Assembly: GCA_029857975.1 (NCBI GenBank) | Contig: JAOUFX010000298.1 | Location: 1-5,125, forward strand | From: Deltaproteobacteria bacterium | GTDB lineage: Bacteria > Desulfobacterota > SM23-61 | Reading direction: 5' to 3' | Length of the DNA stretch: 5,125 bases | In this document: positions 1 to 5,125 of the stretch, piece by piece | Numbering within the stretch: the stretch's first letter is position 1 | Layout: every line of letters starts with the position of its first letter | Program-made: the position numbers and the translations under genes | The notes under the pieces: generated by a model | What the model was told of the DNA's origin: nothing | Seen by the model: only the letters and a program-made list of their open reading frames with translations | The model's database searches: none

Positions 1-84
1 AGGCGGACCTTTCCTTCCGGGCCCCGGGCAGGCTTTCATTAAAAATTTGATCAACTGATTTGGAGATGAATTAAAGATAAAAAC
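1..84. other. unassigned upstream sequence
   Basis: The first ~35 bases are GC-rich and contain a CCGGG/CCCGG palindrome near 17-27; the sequence then turns abruptly AT-rich. All three forward frames stay open from base 1 until stops at 40-42, 56-58 and 48-50, so this could be the last 13-18 codons of an upstream gene, but the stretch is too short to choose a frame. A reverse-strand ATG at 39-37 is also open to the edge, but no ribosome binding site precedes it. I assign no gene here. Confidence 0.3.
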
Positions 85-113
85 TATTTTTTGGGCTGGA
101 ATATGGGTATAAT
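85..113 (+). promoter_or_regulatory. sigma70-like promoter with consensus -10 box
   Basis: A perfect TATAAT lies at 108-113 in an AT-rich stretch, 77 bases before the ATG at 190. Transcription would start near 119-121 and give a leader of about 70 nt. The -35 region is poor: 17 bases upstream there is only TATTTT (85-90). The promoter may therefore be weak, need an activator, or rely on the -10 box. The expected extended -10 TG is shifted by one base (TGGG before the box). The -10 match is seen; its activity is inferred. Confidence 0.5.
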
Positions 114-176
114 GTTAGCAGTAAAATAGGGGAAGTGGACGTTGGTCTGGATACGAAAAAGGAAATTTTTTTTGAT

Positions 177-183
177 GGAGGTG
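177..183 (+). promoter_or_regulatory. Shine-Dalgarno sequence fixing the start at 190
   Basis: GGAGGTG at 177-183 is a near-perfect match to the anti-Shine-Dalgarno sequence and ends 6 bases before the ATG at 190. It rules against the in-frame TTG at 142 and the ATG at 175, neither of which has such a site at the right distance. It also places a signal peptide exactly at the N-terminus. Confidence 0.85.
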
Positions 184-189
184 AAAAAA

Positions 190-1011
190 ATGAAAAGAAT
201 ACTCCTTATTTTGGTCTTTCTGTTATTGCCGACTTCATTATGGGCTCAGGTTAGCTTCAGCATAAGCATCGGAGCTCCTGGTTTTTATCTTTCCGTAGGA
301 AATTTCTTCGGGTATCCGGAACGCGAAGTGGTTGTTGTCCGTGAGCGGGGAATACCGGACGATGACCTGCCCGTAGTCTTTTTCATATCCAAACATGCGC
401 ATGTAGCCCCTGAGGTAATTATTAAACTAAGAGTAGTCGATGGCTGGGCTTGGTCAAGGATATGTGCATACTACAGGATTCCTCCCACCGTCTTCTACAT
501 CCCAGTGGCAAGATATGGTCCGCCATATGGTCGGGCTTATGGACACTATAAACGCTACCCACATGAAAGAGACTGGGGAAGAATACGCTTGAATGATGCT
601 GATATTGTCAATCAGGTAAATCTGATCTTTATATCGAAATACTATAATTATTCCCCAGAGCGAGTCATCAAGATGAGGGAACAAGGCTCATCTTTTGGAA
701 ACATTGAAAGGAAAGTTTATCGGGAAAGAGAATATCAAGCGCGAGGAGGAGTTCCAACGCAAAAGATGCGCAGGCCGGGATCCCCATCGGAAATGCGCAG
801 GCCACAAGGAAGAACAGAGGGAATGGCGGGTTTCCCATCGAAGAAAGATATACCTTCCCAAGGAGTAAGACCCCCTCACTCCAGGTTTCAGGATGTATAT
901 TCCTCCATACCTCATCCATCTCAAAGGCCTGAGGTAAAAGGTCGATATGGTGGTGAAGAAAAAGGACGTGGGCGTGGCCAAGGAAAGAAAGAAAAGCGGG
1001 GTAGAGACTGA
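190..1011 (+). CDS. secreted protein of unknown function with duplicated motif and basic disordered tail
   Basis: A protein of 273 residues. The ATG at 190 is chosen for the strong ribosome binding site at 177-183. Residues 1-19 form a classic Sec signal peptide: Lys-Arg, then a Leu/Ile/Val/Phe core, ending in SLWA with predicted cleavage before Gln20. Residues ~20-45 are hydrophobic, aromatic and glycine-rich. Two related segments follow, at ~63-98 and ~145-180, sharing FISK, a PE pair, IK(L/M)R and a later Gly and Ile. Between them is a Gly/Pro/Tyr/Arg-rich stretch (GPPYGRAYG). From ~185 to the end the chain is rich in Arg, Lys, Pro, Gly and Gln, with a repeated MRRP unit, and is probably disordered. 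The mature protein has a single Cys, and I see no catalytic motif. It probably acts in the periplasm or at the cell surface. It looks monocistronic: own promoter, and a terminator 50 bases after the stop. I do not recognise a named family. Confidence 0.85.
   Translation: MKRILLILVFLLLPTSLWAQVSFSISIGAPGFYLSVGNFFGYPEREVVVVRERGIPDDDLPVVFFISKHAHVAPEVIIKLRVVDGWAWSRICAYYRIPPTVFYIPVARYGPPYGRAYGHYKRYPHERDWGRIRLNDADIVNQVNLIFISKYYNYSPERVIKMREQGSSFGNIERKVYREREYQARGGVPTQKMRRPGSPSEMRRPQGRTEGMAGFPSKKDIPSQGVRPPHSRFQDVYSSIPHPSQRPEVKGRYGGEEKGRGRGQGKKEKRGRD
376..729 (+). repeat. internal protein duplication (two diverged ~30-residue motifs)
   Basis: The copies are encoded at about 376-483 and 622-729, roughly 82 codons apart. 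Aligned without gaps for the first 19 positions, they share F-I-S-K, P-E, I-K and R, with conservative L/M and I/V changes. With one gap the similarity continues to a shared Gly and Ile, giving about 11 identities in ~30. Each copy reads like two short helices, with the PE pair opening the second. The resemblance exists only at protein level; the DNA has diverged, so the duplication is old. Confidence 0.6.
766..803 (+). repeat. short direct repeat in the tail-coding region
   Basis: The 11-mer ATGCGCAGGCC occurs at 766-776 and again at 793-803, exactly 27 bases (nine codons) apart. It encodes a repeated Met-Arg-Arg-Pro unit in the basic tail. In-frame spacing of exact copies suggests recent local duplication or slippage in low-complexity coding DNA. 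Confidence 0.6.
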
Positions 1012-1060
1012 AGTCTGATTAAATGCCCTACCAAGGCCTCACCGTCTACCAATTTTTAGC

Positions 1061-1092
1061 AGGGGTTGCGAATTCATCGTAACCCCTTTTTT
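1061..1092 (+). terminator. Rho-independent terminator
   Basis: AGGGGTTGCG (1061-1070) pairs with CGTAACCCCT (1078-1087). The 10-bp stem contains one G-U pair and closes a 7-base AATTCAT loop. A run of six T (1087-1092) follows directly. It lies 50 bases after the stop of the secreted-protein gene and separates that gene from everything downstream. Confidence 0.88.
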
Positions 1093-1133
1093 ATTGCATT
1101 GTTATGGGATTTGAGTTATTTTTTCCCCTACGT

Positions 1134-1263
1134 TTGATGTTCTCGTAAAAAGTCAGAAAAGCCGTCACTCCTGCGCAAGCAGGCCCGCCTGCTGCGAGAT
1201 GGATTCCCGCTTGCGCGGAATGAAGAAAAATGGGGCAAAAAGGACTTTTTAAGAATTCATCAA
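1134..1263. repeat. MITE-like palindromic intergenic element
   Basis: The terminal arms 1134-1154 and 1243-1263 are inverted repeats, matching at 17 of 21 positions; both contain TTGATG at the outer end and AAAAAGTC at the inner end. Inside are smaller hairpins: CCTGC-GCAA-GCAGG (1170-1183), an overlapping alternative GCAGGC/GCCTGC (1179-1192), and ATTCCCG/CGCGGAAT with one bulged base (1203-1221). GTTTGA occurs just at both edges (1132-1137 and 1264-1269) and could be a target-site duplication, but the left copy overlaps the arm. The element has no coding capacity, so any mobilisation would need a transposase elsewhere. Similar fold-back repeats carrying 'attcccgc...gcgggaat' cores are, from memory, common between genes in Desulfobacterota. 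It sits 40 bases before the antiporter start and may affect that transcript. Confidence 0.65.
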
Positions 1264-1303
1264 GTTTGACCTAATAAAAAAAGACTCGCCGCCAGGCTTC
1301 TTT

Positions 1304-3043
1304 ATGCACCAAGTCGATCTCCTCGCAAATATCGGCCTCTCCATTGTCGTTGCCACCGCCTTTGCTTTGCTGGCCAAAGCCTTAAAACAACCCTTGTTAC
1401 TTGCCTACCTTATCGCCGGGATCATCATCGGACCGGAAATTGGCTTTGGTTGGGTGAAAGATAAGGAAAGTATCAACCTGATTTCGGAGATCGGGCTGAT
1501 TCTTCTCCTCTTCATCATTGGCCTGGAGATCGACCTCAAAAAATTAATCGCCTCCGGGAGATCTTTGATCATCTCGGGGATATCTCAATTTTTGATATGC
1601 GTGGGACTGGGTTTAGGTTTTTCATTATTTCTTGGGTTTAAAATCGGAGGCGGCAAATTTGATGCGCTTTATTTAGCGGTGGGGATGGCCTTAAGCAGCA
1701 CCATGATCGTTGTAAAACTGCTTTACGATAAATTCGAACTGACCACTCTCCCCGGCCGTATCACCCTGGGAATTTTAGTATTCCAGGATATCTGGGCCAT
1801 TCTTTTCCTGGCGATTCAACCCAACTTGCTGAGCCCTGAAGTATCCACCATTCTGAAGGCTTTCGGACAAGGATTGGGTTTGGTTATCGTCAGCATGGTG
1901 GTGAGCAAGTATCTCCTGCCGCGGATTTTTACCTTCATCGCCAAAATTCCGGAACTATTATTGGTCACTGCCGTGGCCTGGTGTTTTCTCATTAGCGGGA
2001 TTGCCGGTGCGATAGGGCTCTCGCGCGAAATGGGAGCATTAATCGCCGGAGTAAGCCTCTCAACGTTCCCGTACAATATCGATGTAATCGCCAAAGTCAT
2101 CAATATCCGCGATTTTTTTGTAACGCTTTTCTTTGTAGGACTGGGATTGCAGATTCCCCAACCTACAATCTCTCTTTTGGCTTATGCCGCAGCCGCATCA
2201 ATTTTTCTGATCGCCACCAGGTTTTTTTCGGTCTTTCCGGTTTTGTATTCTTTGAAAAACGGCCTCCGGGCCAGCCTGATTCCATCCATCAACCTCGCCC
2301 AGATGAGTGAATTTTCCCTGGTAATCGCTTCCCTGGGGCTGGCGCTGAATCATATTGATTCACAAGTGGTCGGCATATTCATTTTCATCTTTGCCTTCAC
2401 TTCGGTGCTTTCCACCTATATGATTAACTACAGTCATGAGGTTCAAGAAACCCTTTCCAAAGTTCTGCGTAAGGCAGGGATGAAGGACATTCAGGACATC
2501 ACCTCTATCCACACCGAGGAGAAGAAACAGCGGAGCATCATCTTTCTTGGTTTTTTCAGGGAGGCAAGCTCGATCCTGCACGAGCTTGAGGTGCAGGTTT
2601 CTGGAACCGCGGGGCATAAGATAACGGATGAAATCATGGTAATTGACTTTAATCCTCACGTCTACGATGAATTAAACCGGCGTTCTGTAAGATGTATCTA
2701 TGGAGATATCTCCAGCATGGACACTCTCCAGCATGCCCACATTGAGGCGGCGAAAGTGGTCATTTCTTCGATTGAGGATTCAGTGTTGCGGGGAACGACA
2801 AACCTTAAACTGATGCGCATGGTAAAACGTCTCTGCCCGCAGGCGCAGATCATATTAACATCGAATTGGATCCAGTCCGCAATCAATCTCTATCAGGAGG
2901 GAGCTGATTTCGTATTCATCCCCAGACTTCATTCCGCAAAGGATATGGCCAGGATTATTTCTGATGCTCTAAACAAAGGATTTCAGCAATACAGGGAAAA
3001 GGAAATGCAAAACCTACAGAAGCGCAGAGAGGTTCTTCCGTAG
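1304..3043 (+). CDS. Kef-type (CPA2) monovalent cation:proton antiporter with TrkA-N-like domain
   Basis: An inner-membrane protein of 579 residues, predicted to exchange K+ or Na+ for H+ for pH or ion homeostasis. Residues ~5-375 form a hydrophobic Na+/H+ exchanger domain of about 12 helices. Family landmarks are visible: LAYLIAGIIIGPEIG (33-47), EIGLILLLFIIGLEI (62-76), VFQD with the key Gln161-Asp162 pair (159-162), REMGALIAGVSLS (241-253), and QMSEFSLV (333-340). A hydrophilic linker leads to a cytoplasmic TrkA-N/KTN-like Rossmann fold (~410-555), with an acidic strand end VIDFNP (446-451) and YGDISSMDTL (466-475). Its glycine loop is degenerate: G416-F-F-R rather than GxGxxG. The length fits KefB/KefC. 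The ATG is the only usable start after the in-frame stop at 1250; its ribosome binding site is weak (AGG, 7 bases upstream). No partner subunit adjoins it, and no clear terminator follows. The ion and the ligand controlling it cannot be read from sequence. Confidence 0.92.
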   Translation: MHQVDLLANIGLSIVVATAFALLAKALKQPLLLAYLIAGIIIGPEIGFGWVKDKESINLISEIGLILLLFIIGLEIDLKKLIASGRSLIISGISQFLICVGLGLGFSLFLGFKIGGGKFDALYLAVGMALSSTMIVVKLLYDKFELTTLPGRITLGILVFQDIWAILFLAIQPNLLSPEVSTILKAFGQGLGLVIVSMVVSKYLLPRIFTFIAKIPELLLVTAVAWCFLISGIAGAIGLSREMGALIAGVSLSTFPYNIDVIAKVINIRDFFVTLFFVGLGLQIPQPTISLLAYAAAASIFLIATRFFSVFPVLYSLKNGLRASLIPSINLAQMSEFSLVIASLGLALNHIDSQVVGIFIFIFAFTSVLSTYMINYSHEVQETLSKVLRKAGMKDIQDITSIHTEEKKQRSIIFLGFFREASSILHELEVQVSGTAGHKITDEIMVIDFNPHVYDELNRRSVRCIYGDISSMDTLQHAHIEAAKVVISSIEDSVLRGTTNLKLMRMVKRLCPQAQIILTSNWIQSAINLYQEGADFVFIPRLHSAKDMARIISDALNKGFQQYREKEMQNLQKRREVLP

Positions 3044-3283
3044 AAAATTCTTAGGCCATTCTTTTTTGAAACGCAACAGTGGAAAAAAAGGTTCCCCATG
3101 AAAAGGCCCCTATCAGGAGGAAAAACTTAAGAGTTATCACCATCCCCACCCTTGCCGAAATTTCTAATTGATTTTTGGCAATCGTCGAAGCGATTCCGAG
3201 CTTTCAGGATGATCCTGGAAAGCCTTAAAGGAGGAACGATCACCGGTGAATAAAGCCAGCATGAAAGGAGCAAGAGGGATCGA
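3044..3283. other. noncoding gap with orphan ribosome binding sites
   Basis: These 240 bases lie between the antiporter stop and the oxidoreductase start. I see no gene of normal size on either strand, no convincing intrinsic terminator for the antiporter, and no clear sigma70 promoter. AGGAGG at 3115-3120 has no start codon at a usable distance; it falls inside a 10-codon frame, ATG 3098 to TAA 3130, of doubtful reality. The second half holds a hairpin and another strong AAGGAGGA, described separately. The gap may be the promoter plus structured leader of the oxidoreductase, or the residue of a lost small gene. Confidence 0.5.
3200..3223 (+). promoter_or_regulatory. hairpin in the leader of the oxidoreductase gene
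   Basis: GCTTTCAGGA (3200-3209) pairs with TCCTGGAAAGC (3213-3223) across a 3-base loop, giving a 10-bp stem with one bulged G. No T-run follows, so it is not an intrinsic terminator. It ends 4 bases before AAGGAGGA (3228-3235), so it could influence ribosome loading, or serve as an operator if bound as DNA. I cannot identify it as a known riboswitch, including the molybdenum-cofactor motif. The fold is seen; the function is inferred. Confidence 0.3.
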
Positions 3284-3287
3284 ATGA
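3246..3287 (+). CDS. possible 13-codon leader peptide (doubtful)
   Basis: A GTG at 3246 opens a 13-codon frame (MNKASMKGARGIE) whose TGA (3285-3287) overlaps the ATG of the oxidoreductase (3284-3286) as ATGA, the usual arrangement for translational coupling. The strong AAGGAGGA at 3228-3235 has no other partner, but it ends 10 bases before the GTG, near the upper limit of normal spacing. The frame is too short for coding statistics and may be chance. Confidence 0.2.
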   Translation: MNKASMKGARGIE

Positions 3288-5125
3288 AGAAAGTAAAGCT
3301 GTGCATTAACGGAATATGGCGGCGGTTTGTGGTTCCTTCCGATCGAGTCCTCCTGGATATTTTAAGGCAGGATCTTCATCTGACGGGGGCCAAGCAATCT
3401 TGCGATCGTAAGGGGCAATGCGGGGCCTGCACAGTAGTGGTGAACGGCAAAGCGACCCGGTCTTGTTTGGCCAAAGCCGCCGACCTGGATGGGGCCGAAG
3501 TGATCACCGTTGAAGGCCTGGGGACTCCGCAGAATCCGCATTTGATTCAGGAGGCTTTTGTTCTCTCGGGGGCAATTCAGTGTGGTTTTTGCACCCCCGG
3601 AATGATTATGGCGGCTAAGGCCTTGTTGGACGAAAACATGAACCCCAGCGTTGAGGAAATTCGCCAAGCATTACGCCGCGTGCTTTGCCGTTGCACGGGA
3701 TATAAAAAGATAATTGAGGCGGTGCAATTGGCCGGCCGTTTCTTGCGCGGGGAGCTGATCCCGGATCAGGTGAGGCCCGATCCGCAGGGGGCCAAAATCG
3801 GGGTGAGCCATCCCCGGCCATCGGCCATGCTCAAGGCCTGCGGAGTGGCCGAGTTCTCGGCGGACATCAAGGTTGAAGGGGCAGCCGAACTGGCCGTGGT
3901 CCACAGCCCTTACGCCCATGCGCTCATCAAGTCCATCAGCACCTCGGCAGCCGAAAAACAGCCCGGCGTAATCGGAGTCATGACCGCCAAGGATATCAAG
4001 GGCACCAACCGCTTGAAATTCATCGTGTCCGACCGACCGGTCCTTGGCGACAACAAAGTCCGCTATGTGGGCGACCCGGTAGCGGCGGTCCTTGCCGAAA
4101 CCAGGCAGCAGGCTGTGGCCGCAGCCCAGGCGGTCGAAGTTGCGTATGAACCCTTGCCGGTGATCCAGAGTCCGACCGAGGGCTTGGCCGGGGGGGCCAT
4201 TCGGATTCACGACGATCGGCCCAATTTATGTTACTCCCAGCCGCAGATCCGGGGGGATGCGGGGGCGGCCCTCGCTCAGTCCGCCGCCGTGATCGAAGCC
4301 GATTTTTCCACTCAGCTTAACCACCAAGCTCCTCTGGAACCCGAGGCGTGCGTGGCTTATCTGGAAGAAAGCGACGAGGGTGAAGATCCTATCCTGGTGG
4401 TGATCGGCCGGAGCATCAACATCCATCACCATCTCAGCGTGCTCCAGGACGCTTTGGGTTATGAAAACATGAGATATGAGGAGGCCTACTCGGGAGGTCA
4501 GTTCGGGATCAAGGTGGAGATAACTTCAGAAGCCTTGGCCGCGGCTGCGGCTATGCACTTCCGGCGGCCGGTCCGTTACATTCCCGGCTTGACGGAATCG
4601 ATGTATTTGACCCCCAAGCGGCACCCTTTCGACATGAAGGTCAGATTGGGGGCTGATCAACAGGGCAAATTAACGGCCTTCGTCATGGACTTCGTCGTGG
4701 ACAACGGAGCCTATCATTCCAATGGCAGCGCGATCCTCAATCGGGCGATTTACATGCTTTCCGGCTCTTATTACATTCCTGCCGTTAAGGCGCTGGGACG
4801 GTTGGTTTACACGAACAATCCCTGGGGAGCGGCTGCCCGGGGCGCCGGGCCGCCTCAGGTCAATTTCGCCCTCGAATCGGCCATGGATATGCTGGCCGAA
4901 AAAATAGGCATGGACCCGCTGGAGTTCCGCCTGATCAATTCTCTGCAACCGGGCCAGCCCAAATCCACCGGACGGGTCGTGGAGCAGTGGCCCTTTCCCG
5001 AGCTCATCGAAGCCCTTCGTCCCCATTACCATCGGGCGCGAAAAGAGGCGGCGGATTTCAACCGGCAAGGCGGTTCCCTTCGACGGGGAGTGGGATTGGG
5101 CGCGGGTGCCTTTGGCATCGCTTGG
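3284..5125 (+). CDS. molybdenum hydroxylase, aldehyde oxidoreductase/xanthine dehydrogenase superfamily (3' end outside window)
   Basis: The first 614 residues of a one-chain enzyme that probably oxidises an aldehyde or N-heterocycle with water, using Mo-molybdopterin cytosine dinucleotide and two [2Fe-2S] clusters. Residues 1-75 are a plant-ferredoxin-type domain with Cys40, 46, 49 and 61. Residues ~80-155 are the helical [2Fe-2S] domain with Cys100, 103, 135 and 137 (QCGFCTPG, LCRCTGY). After a linker, ~184-295 is the a/b hammerhead domain and ~315 onward the cofactor-binding region. The latter shows HQAPLEPEA (347-355), GGQFGIK (404-410) and AARGAGPPQ (517-525). The order and absence of an FAD domain match Desulfovibrio gigas Mop (~907 residues), so about a third is missing, including the catalytic Glu. 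The CO dehydrogenase AYRCSFR loop is absent. The ATG at 3284 follows GAGGG (3274-3278); no other start exists after the in-frame stop at 3251. Base composition is visibly more GC-rich than the two upstream genes. The substrate is unknown. Confidence 0.9.
   Translation, partial: MKKVKLCINGIWRRFVVPSDRVLLDILRQDLHLTGAKQSCDRKGQCGACTVVVNGKATRSCLAKAADLDGAEVITVEGLGTPQNPHLIQEAFVLSGAIQCGFCTPGMIMAAKALLDENMNPSVEEIRQALRRVLCRCTGYKKIIEAVQLAGRFLRGELIPDQVRPDPQGAKIGVSHPRPSAMLKACGVAEFSADIKVEGAAELAVVHSPYAHALIKSISTSAAEKQPGVIGVMTAKDIKGTNRLKFIVSDRPVLGDNKVRYVGDPVAAVLAETRQQAVAAAQAVEVAYEPLPVIQSPTEGLAGGAIRIHDDRPNLCYSQPQIRGDAGAALAQSAAVIEADFSTQLNHQAPLEPEACVAYLEESDEGEDPILVVIGRSINIHHHLSVLQDALGYENMRYEEAYSGGQFGIKVEITSEALAAAAAMHFRRPVRYIPGLTESMYLTPKRHPFDMKVRLGADQQGKLTAFVMDFVVDNGAYHSNGSAILNRAIYMLSGSYYIPAVKALGRLVYTNNPWGAAARGAGPPQVNFALESAMDMLAEKIGMDPLEFRLINSLQPGQPKSTGRVVEQWPFPELIEALRPHYHRARKEAADFNRQGGSLRRGVGLGAGAFGIAW

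Noticed and set aside
142..189. Upstream TTG (142) or ATG (175) as the start of the secreted protein
   Set aside because: The GGAGGTG at 177-183 is ideally placed for the ATG at 190, and starting there puts the signal peptide at the very N-terminus.
454..981. Reverse-strand open frames opposite the secreted protein gene (454-684, 668-919, 688-981)
   Set aside because: They overlap a gene with a clear start, signal peptide and terminator, overlap each other, and show no recognisable domains or ribosome binding sites.
1134..1263. CRISPR or tRNA-like structure in the intergenic repeat
   Set aside because: There is only one unit with inverted, not direct, repeats and no spacers, and it does not form a cloverleaf.
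1816..2886. Reverse-strand open frames inside the antiporter gene (1816-2103, 2360-2659, 2698-2886)
   Set aside because: They lie opposite well-conserved antiporter motifs and their translations look like noise.
3200..3223. Hairpin as the antiporter's intrinsic terminator
   Set aside because: No T-run follows on either strand; the forward side continues into AAGGAGGA.
4187..4199. Possible frameshift at the G-run in the oxidoreductase gene
   Set aside because: The frame reads through as Ala-Gly-Gly-Ala and family motifs continue in the same frame on both sides.
3362..5068. Several reverse-strand frames opposite the oxidoreductase (up to 179 codons at 3671-4210) and a forward 61-codon frame at 4722-4907
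   Set aside because: The forward frame from 3284 is continuous to the window end and matches the molybdenum hydroxylase family throughout; GC-rich coding DNA commonly produces long shadow frames.
3284..5125. Aerobic CO dehydrogenase large subunit (CoxL)
   Set aside because: The AYRCSFR active-site loop is missing, and the iron-sulfur and Mo domains are fused in one chain as in Mop rather than split as in Cox enzymes.

Overview
The window looks like an ordinary chromosomal segment from an anaerobic, probably deltaproteobacterial (Desulfobacterota-type) bacterium. This is an inference from three things: a one-piece, flavin-free molybdenum hydroxylase resembling the Desulfovibrio aldehyde oxidoreductase Mop; a palindromic intergenic repeat of a style I associate with such genomes; and mixed base composition. 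No database search was possible, so the taxonomy is tentative.

Layout, all genes on the + strand. Positions 1-84 hold no assignable gene, although the first ~50 bases could be the tail of an upstream gene. A sigma70-like promoter (TATAAT at 108-113) leads to a secreted protein of unknown function (190-1011). That protein has a signal peptide, two diverged copies of a ~30-residue motif and a long basic, disordered tail. The gene ends at a strong intrinsic terminator (1061-1092). A ~130 bp element with imperfect inverted ends and internal hairpins (1134-1263) fills the next gap. It is followed by a complete CPA2/Kef-type cation:proton antiporter with a C-terminal TrkA-N-like domain whose glycine-rich loop is degenerate (1304-3043).

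A 240-base noncoding gap (3044-3283) contains a 10-bp hairpin, two strong Shine-Dalgarno-like sequences with no obvious main gene, and a possible 13-codon leader peptide. The last gene (3284 to the window end, 5' part only) encodes the two [2Fe-2S] domains and most of the molybdopterin-binding part of a xanthine dehydrogenase-superfamily enzyme in a single chain.

The three genes do not form an obvious pathway. The first is closed off by a terminator, and the antiporter and oxidoreductase are separated by a long gap. I see no convincing new multi-gene system. The points most worth checking are the duplicated motif in the secreted protein, the iron-sulfur cysteine spacing and apparently opened substrate channel of the molybdenum enzyme, the structured leader in front of it, and the mobile-looking repeat.
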